From positions 248,001 to 312,000 of the forward strand of contig NZ_BHVZ01000001.1 in the NCBI RefSeq assembly GCF_003865035.1: a stretch of 64,000 bases of DNA. The letters run 5' to 3'. The position numbers and the translations under genes were made by a program. This DNA comes from Anaerotignum faecicola. Its GTDB lineage: Bacteria > Bacillota > Clostridia > Lachnospirales > Anaerotignaceae. Of the stretch, positions 44,667-54,494 are shown piece after piece. Position 1 is the first letter of the stretch. The number at the start of each line of letters is the position of its first letter. Under the pieces are notes generated by a model, which was not told where the DNA came from, ran no database searches, and saw only the letters and a list, made by a program, of their open reading frames with translations.

Positions 44667-45968
44667 TTATGCGGAAACACCGCTGTTTCCTCTGCTGCTT
44701 TTGCGCTTTCGCATCCGCTGCAGGGGCTTTCTGTTTTCATTATAAACATATTCGGGAGCCGCCTTGCCGTTTACAACATCCTCTGTGATAATGCAGCGTT
44801 CCACGTTTGTCTGTGTCGGGATTTCATACATAATCGGGTTAATGAATTCCTCTACAATAGAACGCAGCCCACGCGCGCCGGTTTCCCGTTCCATTGCCTT
44901 TCTTGCGATAGCACGCAGCGCTTCCTCCTTAAACTCCAGAATAACATCATCCAGCGCAAAAAGATATTCATACTGCTTTGTCAGTGCATTCTTGGGTTCT
45001 GTTAAAATATGCACAAAGGCATCCTCATCCAGATTATCCAGCGTTACCACAACAGGCAGACGACCGATAAATTCCGGAATCAGACCATATTTCAGCAAAT
45101 CTTGCGGCATAAGGCTCTGCAAAAGCTCGTCATTTGTTTTATCCAGCTTGCTCTGCACCTCTGCACCAAAGCCAATCACTTTATGCCCCATGCGGTTCTG
45201 AATGATTTTTTCAATGCCGCCGAAGGCACCGCCGCAGATGAAAAGGATATTGGTTGTATCAATCTGGATAAATTCCTGATGCGGGTGCTTTCTGCCGCCC
45301 TGTGGAGGCACGCTTGCCACAGTCCCCTCCAGAATTTTCAGCAGTGCCTGCTGTACGCCTTCGCCGCTGACATCTCTGGTGATGGATACATTCTCGCTTT
45401 TCTTTGTGATTTTATCAATTTCATCGATATAGATAATGCCGCGTTCTGCCTTATCCACATCATAATCTGCCGCCTGAATCAGCTTGAGCAGGATATTCTC
45501 CACATCCTCGCCGACATAGCCGGCTTCGGTCAGAGAGGTTGCATCTGCAATCGCAAAGGGTACATTCAGCACCTTTGCCAAGGTCTGTGCCAGAAGGGTT
45601 TTCCCTGTCCCTGTAGGTCCAACCAGAAGGATATTGCTCTTTTGCAGCTCTACATCCTCTGCCTTGGTATCCATATAAATGCGTTTATAGTGGTTATACA
45701 CCGCAACCGCCAAAGCCTGTTTTGCTCTGCTCTGCCCGATGACATATTCATCCAGCGTTTCCTTAATCTCCTTCGGCTTCGGCACATTGAAATTTTCATC
45801 CTTATTTGCCAGCACATCATATTCTTCCTCGATAATGTCCGAGCAGAGGTCGATACATTCATCGCAGATATATACATTCGGGCCGGCAATCAGCTTTTTC
45901 ACCTGATCCTGCGTTTTTCCGCAGAAGGAGCAGTGCAGCTTATTCATATCTTCCGTTTTCCCTGCCAT
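44667..45968 (-). CDS. clpX: ATP-dependent Clp protease ATPase subunit ClpX
   Basis: 433 residues. A hexameric AAA+ unfoldase feeding ClpP. The N-terminal zinc-binding domain has C13, C16, C35 and C38. Walker A is GPTGTGKT; Walker [11 protein letters not shown] and the pore loop GYVGEDV follow. The C-terminal small domain ends in a basic tail ([10 protein letters not shown]). The ATG abuts the clpP stop with no spacer; the ribosome binding site GGAGAGAGGA lies in the clpP tail. In B. subtilis ClpXP degrades proteins tailed by RqcH. Confidence 0.97.
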   Translation of the reverse strand: MAGKTEDMNKLHCSFCGKTQDQVKKLIAGPNVYICDECIDLCSDIIEEEYDVLANKDENFNVPKPKEIKETLDEYVIGQSRAKQALAVAVYNHYKRIYMDTKAEDVELQKSNILLVGPTGTGKTLLAQTLAKVLNVPFAIADATSLTEAGYVGEDVENILLKLIQAADYDVDKAERGIIYIDEIDKITKKSENVSITRDVSGEGVQQALLKILEGTVASVPPQGGRKHPHQEFIQIDTTNILFICGGAFGGIEKIIQNRMGHKVIGFGAEVQSKLDKTNDELLQSLMPQDLLKYGLIPEFIGRLPVVVTLDNLDEDAFVHILTEPKNALTKQYEYLFALDDVILEFKEEALRAIARKAMERETGARGLRSIVEEFINPIMYEIPTQTNVERCIITEDVVNGKAAPEYVYNENRKPLQRMRKRKSSRGNSGVSA

Positions 45969-46568
45969 TTATCCTCTCTCCTTTGTCTGAGGCTTTGTGA
46001 TGACAGCATCAATCAAACCGTAGGCTTTTGCCTCCTCAGCGCTCATAAAGTTATCGCGTTCTGTGTCTCTTTCCACTTCTTCCACAGGCTTGCCTGTATT
46101 TTCCGCCAGAATCTGATTCAGCTTTGCTTTGGTGCGCAGGATATTTTCCGCATGGATACGGATATCCGTTGCCTGCCCTCTTGCGCCGCCGCTAGGCTGA
46201 TGGATCATGACCTCTGCATTGGGCAGAGCATATCTCTTGCCCTTTGCGCCGCCTGCCAGAAGAAATGCGCCCATGCTTGCCGCCATACCGATACAGATGG
46301 TGGATACATCAGGCTTGATATACTGCATGGTATCATAAATTGCCATGCCTGCCGTTACAGAACCGCCAGGACTGTTGATGTAGAGGTTGATGTCCTTATC
46401 AGGGTCCTCCGCCGCCAGAAACAGCAGCTGTGCCACAACCAGACTTGCGGTTACATCGTTGACCTCTTCCCCCAGAAAAATGATTCTGTCCTTCAGCAAT
46501 CTGGAATAAATATCATAAGAACGTTCGCCACGGTTGGACTGTTCTACGACCATAGGTACTAAACTCAT
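45969..46568 (-). CDS. clpP: ATP-dependent Clp protease proteolytic subunit ClpP
   Basis: 199 residues. A serine protease that forms tetradecamers. The catalytic triad is S98 (GMAASMGA), H123 (MIHQPSGG) and D172 (RDTERDNF). N-terminal axial loop residues and the handle region are normal. GGAGGAATCATA precedes the ATG. It is followed without gap by clpX and preceded by tig, the classical tig-clpP-clpX order. Confidence 0.98.
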   Translation of the reverse strand: MSLVPMVVEQSNRGERSYDIYSRLLKDRIIFLGEEVNDVTASLVVAQLLFLAAEDPDKDINLYINSPGGSVTAGMAIYDTMQYIKPDVSTICIGMAASMGAFLLAGGAKGKRYALPNAEVMIHQPSGGARGQATDIRIHAENILRTKAKLNQILAENTGKPVEEVERDTERDNFMSAEEAKAYGLIDAVITKPQTKERG

Positions 46569-46598
46569 TATGATTCCTCCAATCTTATATTATCTAAA

Positions 46599-46620
46599 TA
46601 GGCACAGTTTCCTGTGCCTA
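46599..46620 (-). other. Hairpin in the tig-clpP spacer
   Basis: TAGGCACAG-GAAA-CTGTGCCTA is a perfect 9-bp stem with a GNRA loop, followed only by TTTAGATAAT on the minus strand. It may be a partial terminator or an mRNA-processing or stability structure between tig and clpP. Confidence 0.55.
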
Positions 46621-46674
46621 TCTGCATTGCAATATTTCCAAGGCTTCGCCTTTTTGTTGCTTTTTTTATGCTTC

Positions 46675-47967
46675 TTATGCTTCTTTGATGACTGCGTTGT
46701 CTTCGATTACCTTCATAGCAGCTCTTACCAGCATATCCTGTCTCAGGGCATTCTTATCGTCTTCCTGAATCATATCCAGCATTGTCTTGCCGTCTACGCC
46801 GTAGCTTTCGCCGTATTTGATAACCTCTGCATCCAGATCTTCATCGGAGATAACCAGATTTTCAGCCTTTGCGATTGCTTCCAGCATCAGTCTTGCATCA
46901 ACGCTCTTCATGGATGTATCCTTGAAGGTTTCTCTCATGGTTTCTTCATTTGTACCCATGTACTGATAGTAAACATCCATGGACAGACCCTGACGAACGA
47001 TATTTTCTTCAAATTCTCTCATCATGCTGTCAATCTTGTTATCGTACATAACCTGAGGCACTTCCATCTTGCAGTTTGCAACTGCTGCATCCAGCAGCTT
47101 ATCGCCCTGCAGCTGCTTTGCCTTTTCTGTCTTCTCTGCAGCCAGTTTAGCCAGAATGTCTGCTTTGTATTCATCCAGAGTGGAGAATTCAGAAACATCT
47201 TCTGCAAATGCGTCATTCAGTTCGGGCAGTTCCTTTGCTGTGATACCGTTTACCTTAATTGCGAATACAGCTGCCTTGCCTGCCAGCTCAGGTGCATGGT
47301 AAGCTTCGGGGAAGGTTACGTTGATATCAAATTCTTCGCCGATGTTGTGGCCAACAATCTGATCCTCAAAGCCTTCGATGAAGGAATGAGAGCCCAGCTC
47401 CAGATCAAAGCCTTCTGCCTTGCCGCCATCGAAAGCAACGCCGTCAACGGAGCCCAGATAGTCAATGTTTACAACATCGCCCAGCTGTGCTGCTCTGTCT
47501 GTTACTTCAACCTTTCTTGCGTTCTGCTTCTGCACCTTTTCCAGTTCCTTCATAACGTCTTCATCTGTTACTTCTGCGGAAACCTTTTCTACTTCCAGAC
47601 CCTTATACTGACCCAGTTCCACTTCAGGCTTTACAGTTACATCGCAGATGAATTTTGCGCCCTTGCCGGACTGAATATAGTCAATATCCAGAGTGGGAGC
47701 GGAAACAACGTCCAGACCCAGTTCCTTTACTGCTGCCATGTATTCATCGGGGAAGATGTGGTTGATTGCATCTTCATAGAAAAAGCCTTCGCCATACTGT
47801 GCTTCAATCAGCTTTCTGGGTACTTTACCCTTTCTGAAGCCGGGCAGAGACAGATTATTTTTGTGTTTGTTGTAAGCAAAAGCCATGCCCTGTTCCAGTA
47901 CTTCTGCGCTTACTTCAAAAGAAAGTTTTACTGCTGTTTTTTCTTTGCTGATTAATGTTGCGTTCAT
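46675..47967 (-). CDS. tig: Trigger factor
   Basis: 430 residues, full length. A ribosome-bound chaperone and peptidyl-prolyl isomerase. The N-terminal ribosome-binding tail contains the signature LPGFRKGKVPRKLIE (about 39-53). An FKBP-type PPIase domain (about 155-240, with GDVVNIDYLGSVDG) and a helical C-terminal arm follow. AAGGAGGAACTTCTTACA precedes the ATG. Strong codon bias indicates high expression. It has its own extended -10 promoter. Confidence 0.97.
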   Translation of the reverse strand: MNATLISKEKTAVKLSFEVSAEVLEQGMAFAYNKHKNNLSLPGFRKGKVPRKLIEAQYGEGFFYEDAINHIFPDEYMAAVKELGLDVVSAPTLDIDYIQSGKGAKFICDVTVKPEVELGQYKGLEVEKVSAEVTDEDVMKELEKVQKQNARKVEVTDRAAQLGDVVNIDYLGSVDGVAFDGGKAEGFDLELGSHSFIEGFEDQIVGHNIGEEFDINVTFPEAYHAPELAGKAAVFAIKVNGITAKELPELNDAFAEDVSEFSTLDEYKADILAKLAAEKTEKAKQLQGDKLLDAAVANCKMEVPQVMYDNKIDSMMREFEENIVRQGLSMDVYYQYMGTNEETMRETFKDTSMKSVDARLMLEAIAKAENLVISDEDLDAEVIKYGESYGVDGKTMLDMIQEDDKNALRQDMLVRAAMKVIEDNAVIKEA

Positions 47968-48080
47968 TGTAAGAAGTTCCTCCTTAAAGATATTCGTTTT
48001 TTATGACAACTTTGTCTTTATTTTCTAAATGATGCTGCCATGTTGAGTTACAGTACGCTAAAACTGCACAATCACAGTAG

Positions 48081-48110
48081 ATTATAACACACTGAATTTT
48101 GAAAATCTAC
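48081..48110 (-). promoter_or_regulatory. Extended -10 promoter of tig
   Basis: TGTTATAAT on the minus strand (TATAAT at 48086-48081) with a poor -35, which fits an extended -10 promoter. The leader is about 105 nt long. Confidence 0.6.
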
Positions 48111-48152
48111 AGGTAAATGCAAATTTTCCGTCTGTTTTCAACAAAAATACAC

Positions 48153-48434
48153 CTAATATACCTCATATTCCGCCGAAATCAATTCCGCTTCTGTGCTTTT
48201 CTCCATGAAATCCAGAATATGCTGCAGCATACGCTCCGCATGGCTTTTTTCATTGCTGACACAAGCAAAGCCAACCACGAGCATTTTATGCTCCTCCTGT
48301 CTGTCCACCTCCGCCACGGAGGCGTTGAATTTATGCCTCGTTTTTTCCACCAGACTTTTGACCACCATCCGCTTTTCCTTCAAGCTGGAAACCCATTCTG
48401 CACGAAAGGTTGCCTCACAAATCCCTACAAACAC
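48153..48434 (-). CDS. DUF503 family protein (YlxP-like)
   Basis: 93 residues of the small DUF503 family. Motifs seen are the LKEKRMVVKSLVEKTRHKFNASVAEVD stretch (in part) and a final beta strand near EVY. In B. subtilis ylxP lies in the nusA-rbfA-truB region and has no firm function. Here it stands between tig and the tRNA-Gly genes. AAAGGAGGGACTC precedes the ATG. It may be read from the tRNA cluster past the terminator at 48475-48510. Confidence 0.88.
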   Translation of the reverse strand: MFVGICEATFRAEWVSSLKEKRMVVKSLVEKTRHKFNASVAEVDRQEEHKMLVVGFACVSNEKSHAERMLQHILDFMEKSTEAELISAEYEVY

Positions 48435-48474
48435 ATGAGTCCCTCCTTTCCGGTTTTGTTAAAAGAAAGGTAAA

Positions 48475-48510
48475 AGAAAAAATCGGTCTTGATTGTCCTC
48501 AAAACCGATT
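48475..48510 (-). terminator. Intrinsic terminator after the tRNA cluster
   Basis: AATCGGT and ACCGATT (48510-48504 with 48487-48481) then TTTTTTC on the minus strand. It ends the rrn/tRNA transcript 6 nt beyond the last tRNA-Gly. Confidence 0.75.
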
Positions 48511-48516
48511 CTTCTA

Positions 48517-48588
48517 AGCGCGAGACGAGATTCGAACTCGCGACCCTCGCCTTGGCAAGGCGATGCTCTACCACTGAGCCACTCGCGC
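48517..48588 (-). tRNA. tRNA-Gly(GCC), copy 3
   Basis: 72 nt on the minus strand with acceptor GCGCGAG/CTCGCGC, anticodon GCC in CTTGCCAAG, T-loop TTCGAAT and discriminator T. The 3' CCA is not encoded. Identical to the two copies upstream. Confidence 0.97.
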
Positions 48589-48613
48589 ATAGTATGCAGT
48601 TTGTCGAAAAAGA

Positions 48614-48685
48614 AGCGCGAGACGAGATTCGAACTCGCGACCCTCGCCTTGGCAAGGCGATGCTCTACCACTGAGCCACTCGCGC
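48614..48685 (-). tRNA. tRNA-Gly(GCC), copy 2
   Basis: Identical in all 72 nt to the copies at 48517 and 48779, anticodon GCC, no encoded CCA. A 25-nt spacer separates it from copy 3. Confidence 0.97.
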
Positions 48686-48778
48686 ATATCGTTTTTTTGA
48701 CAAGATGTATCTTATCAAACTTTTAGAAGCTTGTCAACATCTTTCATTCATTTTTGCTTTCTCCTTTGAAAAGAGAAA

Positions 48779-48850
48779 AGCGCGAGACGAGATTCGAACT
48801 CGCGACCCTCGCCTTGGCAAGGCGATGCTCTACCACTGAGCCACTCGCGC
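48779..48850 (-). tRNA. tRNA-Gly(GCC), copy 1
   Basis: Third identical 72-nt tRNA-Gly with anticodon GCC. A longer AT-rich spacer of 93 nt (48686-48778) containing TTGACAAGC... precedes copy 2 and may carry an internal promoter. Confidence 0.97.
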
Positions 48851-48855
48851 ATTTA

Positions 48856-48931
48856 TGGTGCCCAGAACCGGAATCGAACCAGTGACACGTGGATTTTCAG
48901 TCCACTGCTCTACCAACTGAGCTATCTGGGC
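48856..48931 (-). tRNA. tRNA-Phe(GAA)
   Basis: 76 nt on the minus strand with acceptor GCCCAGA/TCTGGGC, anticodon GAA in CTGAAAATC and discriminator A. The 3' CCA is encoded, unlike all the other tRNAs in the window. Confidence 0.97.
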
Positions 48932-48953
48932 ATAAGAAATATTTTTATGAAGC

Positions 48954-49037
48954 TGCCCGAGACCGGGATCGAACCGGTACGGGTGTTACCCCGCAGGATT
49001 TTAAGTCCTGTGCGTCTGCCAATTCCGCCACTCGGGC
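48954..49037 (-). tRNA. tRNA-Leu(TAA)
   Basis: 84-nt class II tRNA on the minus strand with acceptor GCCCGAG/CTCGGGC, anticodon TAA in ACTTAAAATC and a long variable arm (GCGGGGTAACACCCGT). No encoded CCA. Confidence 0.96.
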
Positions 49038-49140
49038 AAATCTTGCGTTGTTTCAGCCGCTCAATTACTATACCAAACCAGCCGAAATTTGTCAACAGCT
49101 TTTTTCGATTTTTTTCATTTTTCCATCATCAAAGCCTTGG

Positions 49141-49172
49141 TAAAAAGAAGAACAAGTATCTCTACTTGTTCT
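49141..49172 (-). terminator. Intrinsic terminator after tRNA-Tyr
   Basis: AGAACAAGTA-GAGA-TACTTGTTCT, a perfect 10-bp stem, is followed by TCTTTTTAC on the minus strand. It separates tRNA-Tyr from tRNA-Leu and the rest of the cluster. Confidence 0.8.
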
Positions 49173-49177
49173 GAAAA

Positions 49178-49258
49178 TGGGCGGAGAAGGATTCGAACCT
49201 TCGAAGCTATCGCAACAGATTTACAGTCTGCCCCCTTTGGCCGCTCGGGAATCCACCC
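49178..49258 (-). tRNA. tRNA-Tyr(GTA)
   Basis: 81-nt class II tRNA on the minus strand with acceptor GGGTGGA/TCCGCCC (one G-T pair), anticodon GTA in ACTGTAAATC and a variable arm around GCGATAGCTTCGAAGG. No encoded CCA. It is the first gene downstream of the 16S rRNA. Confidence 0.95.
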
Positions 49259-51190
<1,932 letters not shown>

Positions 51191-51360
51191 TAAAGTTTTG
51201 TTCCTAGCCAGTTCTTCTGGCTAACTCCGGTTTTTCTAAACCGGCAAAATTTAGTTCATTATCTCATCAGCTTCCGCTGACAGAATTGACTATGGGTTGT
51301 GTGTTTTCTCTTACGCTATTCTATTTTCAAAGTTCACAGCACTTCCGCAGTGCAAGGATT
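51191..51360 (-). other. 16S rRNA leader with 5' arm of the processing stem
   Basis: The leader RNA includes AAAATAGAATAGCGT (from 51327 to 51313), perfectly complementary to ACGCTATTCTATTTT in the trailer (49465-49451). It also holds hairpins GCACTGCGGAAGTGC (about 51337-51352), CCGGTTT.../AAACCGG and AGCCAG..CTGGCT next to the mature 5' end. This is the expected RNase III-type processing architecture. Confidence 0.75.
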
Positions 51361-51389
51361 ATTTTAGCAAAGGTACCCCATCTTGTCAA
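51361..51389 (-). promoter_or_regulatory. rRNA promoter
   Basis: Perfect TTGACA (51389-51384), 17-nt spacer, TAAAAT (51366-51361) on the minus strand, about 170 nt before mature 16S. Only one such promoter is visible; tandem rRNA promoters are common elsewhere. Confidence 0.85.
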
Positions 51390-51430
51390 GCATAATTTTC
51401 AACTTTTTTCAAACTTTTTTCAAAAAATCC

Positions 51431-51472
51431 AAAAAAAGCGAAAGAACCCCGAAAAATCAAGGTTCTCCCGCT
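51431..51472 (-). terminator. Intrinsic terminator of the sirtuin gene
   Basis: AAGCGGGAGAACC...GGTTCTTTCGCTT pair over more than ten positions, followed by a run of T on the minus strand. It lies between the sirtuin gene and the rRNA promoter. Confidence 0.75.
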
Positions 51473-51487
51473 TCACGCTTTCTGCTT

Positions 51488-52225
51488 TTATTTATCCAAA
51501 ACAATCTTTTTAAATACCTCACCGATGTTTTCCGCAATCACCAGCGCCGCCTTATTGTCATAGGGCGTTGCGGATTTATTGATGAGTACCAGCTTATTTC
51601 CTCTGTAATAATTCAACAAGCCTGCCGCAGGGTAGACATTCAGACTTGTGCCGCCGACAATCAGCACATCTGCCTTACTGATGTAATCCACAGATTTATA
51701 AATTGTTTCCTGATCCAGCCCTTCTTCATACAGCACCACATCCGGGCGCACGATACCGCCGCAGGCATCACAGCGCGTAATGCCGTCATTTGCCGTTACA
51801 TAATCCAGCTCGAACTGCTTGCCGCATTTCACGCAGTAATTTCGATACAGCGTCCCATGCAGCTCCAGTACATTCTTACTGCCTGCTTTCTGGTGCAGAT
51901 CATCAATATTCTGCGTGATAACCGCCTTCAGCTTCCCCATTTCTTCCAGTCTCGCTAACGCCTTATGGCAGTCGTTAGGCTTTGCATCAGGGTACAGCAG
52001 TGTTTTCTTATAATATTTGAAGAAAACCTCTGGATTCTGTTCGAAAAATGTGTGGCTCAGAATCACCTCAGGGCGCACACCATATTCATTGATGGCATGA
52101 AAAATGCCGTTTTCACTGCGGAAATCAGGAATCCCACTTTCTGTCGAAACGCCGGCACCGCCGAAGAAAACAATATTGTCACTCTCATCTATCCATTTTT
52201 TCAACTGCTTCTGTTTTTCATCCAT
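51488..52225 (-). CDS. cobB: NAD-dependent protein deacetylase, Sir2 family
   Basis: 245 residues. It removes acetyl (or other acyl) groups from lysine using NAD+. Motifs are GAGVSTESGIPDFRS at 24-37, TQNIDDLH at 104-111 and the catalytic H123 (ELHGT). The zinc cysteines are C131, C134, C152 and C155. The VGGTSLNVYPAAG block binds NAD. GGAGGAATTTCT precedes the ATG. It lies immediately downstream of the CorC-like gene (44 nt) and ends at a strong terminator before the rrn promoter. Confidence 0.95.
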   Translation of the reverse strand: MDEKQKQLKKWIDESDNIVFFGGAGVSTESGIPDFRSENGIFHAINEYGVRPEVILSHTFFEQNPEVFFKYYKKTLLYPDAKPNDCHKALARLEEMGKLKAVITQNIDDLHQKAGSKNVLELHGTLYRNYCVKCGKQFELDYVTANDGITRCDACGGIVRPDVVLYEEGLDQETIYKSVDYISKADVLIVGGTSLNVYPAAGLLNYYRGNKLVLINKSATPYDNKAALVIAENIGEVFKKIVLDK

Positions 52226-52269
52226 AGAAATTCCTCCATTCTGTTAGCAAAAAAATATCCTCTCTCCTA

Positions 52270-53577
52270 TTATACCGCGTCTGCCGCTTCCTGCAATTCT
52301 GTTTTTTCATATCGCACCACGGTATCCAAAATTCTATGTCCTTCCACGCGTTCCACCTGAATCTGCATGCCATCCGTTTCCAATGCAAACGTTGTCCCAT
52401 CCTCCGGAATATGCCCCAACACACCGAAGATATATCCGCCAAGGGTGTCGTATTCCTTCACCGGCAAAGAAATCCCAAGTGTCTCAGCCACATCATCCAG
52501 AGAAGTGCTGCCTTTCATTCTATATGTGTGTATTCCAAGCTGTTCAATTTCCTTTTCATCCGTATAAATATCCCCTACCAGCAGCTTCAGCAAATCATGC
52601 AGGGTAATCACACCGCTCACCCCGCCATATTCATCCAGTACCACAGCAAACAGCTTTTCCTCCTGCTTCATATTCCGAAACAGAACATCCGCTTTCATAA
52701 TCTCAGGTACAAAATAAGGCTTCTCTACCGCCTGCGCCATCACAGCTTCTCTATTCTTCTCCATCAGGCGAAAATATACCTTTGTATTCAGCACACCAAT
52801 AATATTATCTGTATTCTCTCTGTAAATGGGATAATATGTATAGCCGCTTCGCAGAATTGTTTCCTGCCATTCCGCATCCGATTCCTCCAAGCCCAGCACA
52901 GTCATATCTACACGATGTGTGCAGATCTCCTCTACAGAAATATCATCAAAGGCAAATACATTCCGAATCCACCGCGTTTCCTCCGCGTCAATCGTCCCTT
53001 TTTCCTCCCCTGCCTCCAGCATCATATAGATTTCCTCTTCGGAAACCTCCTCCTTCTCATCTGTCGGGTCAATTCCAAAGAGCTTCAGCACACCGTTGGT
53101 AGAAATCGTAAGAAGGGCCACCAGCGGTGCAAACAGGCGGGAAACACCTGTCAGCATGCCACTCATGCCCAATGCCAGTCCTTCTGCCTTTTTCATCGCA
53201 ACTCGTTTTGGCACCAGCTCCCCAAAAACCAGATTGAAATATGCCAATACCAGTGTAATCAGAAAAACAGAAAGTGATTTTAAAATGCGCTCCGAAGCAT
53301 CGATACCCGTTTTCTGTATTACCTGCACCAGCGTACCGGCAAAATTTTCTGCCGCAAACGCAGAGCCAAGCAGCCCTGCTAATGTAATTGCCACCTGTAT
53401 TGTTGATAAAAATTTTGTCGGCTGTGCAGTCAGTGCCGCTAACCGCTTTGCCCGCGCATCCCCGTCTCTCGCCATTCGTTCCAATTTGGTATCATTCATA
53501 GAAATAACCGCAATCTCCGCACTTGCAAAAACAGCGTTCAAACCAATCAGAATCACTTGTAGTAAAATAGCTTCCAT
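52270..53577 (-). CDS. HlyC/CorC family transporter (CNNM-CBS-CorC)
   Basis: 435 residues. The N-terminal CNNM (DUF21) transmembrane domain covers about 1-190, a CBS pair about 205-330 and a C-terminal CorC/HlyC FAD-like domain about 345-425. CNNM/CorC proteins such as MpfA and YhdP export Mg2+; others are only called hemolysin-like. AAAGGAGAATGGAATATT precedes the ATG. Directly upstream is a leader with mini-ORF and terminator (see 53622-53794), and further upstream on the same strand is mntP, so both genes may serve divalent metal efflux. Confidence 0.9.
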   Translation of the reverse strand: MEAILLQVILIGLNAVFASAEIAVISMNDTKLERMARDGDARAKRLAALTAQPTKFLSTIQVAITLAGLLGSAFAAENFAGTLVQVIQKTGIDASERILKSLSVFLITLVLAYFNLVFGELVPKRVAMKKAEGLALGMSGMLTGVSRLFAPLVALLTISTNGVLKLFGIDPTDEKEEVSEEEIYMMLEAGEEKGTIDAEETRWIRNVFAFDDISVEEICTHRVDMTVLGLEESDAEWQETILRSGYTYYPIYRENTDNIIGVLNTKVYFRLMEKNREAVMAQAVEKPYFVPEIMKADVLFRNMKQEEKLFAVVLDEYGGVSGVITLHDLLKLLVGDIYTDEKEIEQLGIHTYRMKGSTSLDDVAETLGISLPVKEYDTLGGYIFGVLGHIPEDGTTFALETDGMQIQVERVEGHRILDTVVRYEKTELQEAADAV

Positions 53578-53621
53578 AATATTCCATTCTCCTTTGCTTC
53601 TATCTGTCTACGTCCGAAAAA

Positions 53622-53647
53622 ATCAAAAAAGGCATACTCTGCCTTCC
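53622..53647 (-). terminator. Leader terminator (attenuator candidate) ahead of the CorC-like gene
   Basis: AAGGCA-GAGTA-TGCCTT is followed by TTTTGATTTTTT on the minus strand. It lies 24 nt past the mini-ORF stop and about 45 nt before the CorC-like ATG, so transcription must pass it to reach the gene. Confidence 0.75.
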
Positions 53648-53670
53648 AAAAAGCAAAGTACACCCTTTCT

Positions 53671-53730
53671 CTATTTCTCAACGACATATTCTGTTGCAGC
53701 AAAGCAAGTTCGATCCTCATCCGCATCCAT
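53671..53730 (-). CDS. Possible 19-residue leader peptide
   Basis: ATG at 53730 to TAG at 53671 encodes MDADEDRTCFAATEYVVEK. GAGGAG lies 13 nt upstream, a long but usable spacing, about 29 nt after the likely transcription start. No repeated regulatory codons stand out. It may be a leader peptide, a small protein or chance. An overlapping frame in +1 (ATG at 53726) runs through the terminator to beyond the CorC start and is a competing reading. Confidence 0.4.
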   Translation of the reverse strand: MDADEDRTCFAATEYVVEK

Positions 53731-53760
53731 GCCGATTCTCACACTCCTCAAATAATATAT

Positions 53761-53794
53761 ATGGCAGTATGCCATAGAAAAGCCTTCAAGTCAA
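53761..53794 (-). promoter_or_regulatory. Promoter with palindrome over the -10, ahead of the CorC-like gene
   Basis: TTGACT (53794-53789), 17 nt, CATACT (53771-53766) on the minus strand. The perfect palindrome ATGGCA-TAC-TGCCAT (53775-53761) overlaps the -10 box, so a dimeric regulator bound there could block transcription. Confidence 0.55.
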
Positions 53795-53825
53795 TCATTT
53801 ATATCCTAAAAAATCCGTTAAGAAA

Positions 53826-54413
53826 TCACAGAAATACACCTGTCACAAAAATTTCCAGACCAATGAAAATCAGAATCACACCGCCAAGGATATTCGCCTT
53901 TCCTGCCAGCTTCACGCCAACCTTCTTTCCGATATGCAGGCCGCAGAGGCAAATCACAAAAGTCACCATTGCAATAATCAGCGCTTCCAAAAGAGCGAGA
54001 AAAAAATCATATTCCGCAATCGTAAAACCAACCGAAAGCGCATCAATCGAGGTCGCAACACCCTGTATGAATAACGCCATAAAGCCCACGCCGCAGCGCT
54101 CCTCCTCTGCCCCGCCGCCCGCAAGGCCTTCCTTCAGCATACTGCCGCCGATATACAGCAAAAGCACCAGCGCAATCCACGGAATCAGCTTTTCAAAGGC
54201 TTGGAAATGGCTTACAATCGTATGAATACAGACCCAGCCCGTCATGGGCATCAGTGCCTGAAAAAAGGCAAACACGCCTGCAATGCCGCACATCCGCCGC
54301 GTTCCCATCTGCGGCTCATTCAGCCCATTGGCAAGGGATACGGAAAAGGCATCCATCGCAAGCCCTACCCCTAGCAACACACTGTTAAACAAAAACATAA
54401 AGCCAATGGACAA
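53826..54413 (-). CDS. mntP: MntP (YebN) family manganese efflux pump
   Basis: 195 residues, six membrane helices in two pseudo-repeats of three. Each has the conserved acidic motif, AMDAFSVSLANG at about 19-30 and SIDALSVGF in the second half, as in E. coli MntP. The start is TTG at 54413, supported by GGGAGGAG 6 nt upstream; the next ATG (54398) lies too far from it. No Mn2+ (yybP-ykoY) riboswitch is visible in the 81-nt spacer upstream. It ends 30 nt before the promoter of the CorC-like gene. Confidence 0.9.
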   Translation of the reverse strand: MSIGFMFLFNSVLLGVGLAMDAFSVSLANGLNEPQMGTRRMCGIAGVFAFFQALMPMTGWVCIHTIVSHFQAFEKLIPWIALVLLLYIGGSMLKEGLAGGGAEEERCGVGFMALFIQGVATSIDALSVGFTIAEYDFFLALLEALIIAMVTFVICLCGLHIGKKVGVKLAGKANILGGVILIFIGLEIFVTGVFL

Positions 54414-54494
54414 AACAAACTCCTCCCATCCGGTCTCTCTTAAATTGTTCCTCTTAAATTTTCTTCTCGCTAAATACTCGCAAGGCAGTGCTTC

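Noticed and set aside
44408..44749. Minus-strand 113-codon frame between ilvA and clpX
   Set aside because: Overlaps the clpX 3' end out of frame, contains the clpX terminator and the ilvA promoter region.
46534..47955. Plus-strand open frame opposite tig (473 codons)
   Set aside because: Same antisense codon-bias artefact; no homology-like features.
48517..48850. Repeated 72-bp units resembling a CRISPR array
   Set aside because: They are three identical tRNA-Gly genes; spacers are irregular and no cas genes are present.
54414..54494. Mn2+ (yybP-ykoY) riboswitch upstream of mntP
   Set aside because: The spacer is only 81 nt and lacks the conserved aptamer loops.
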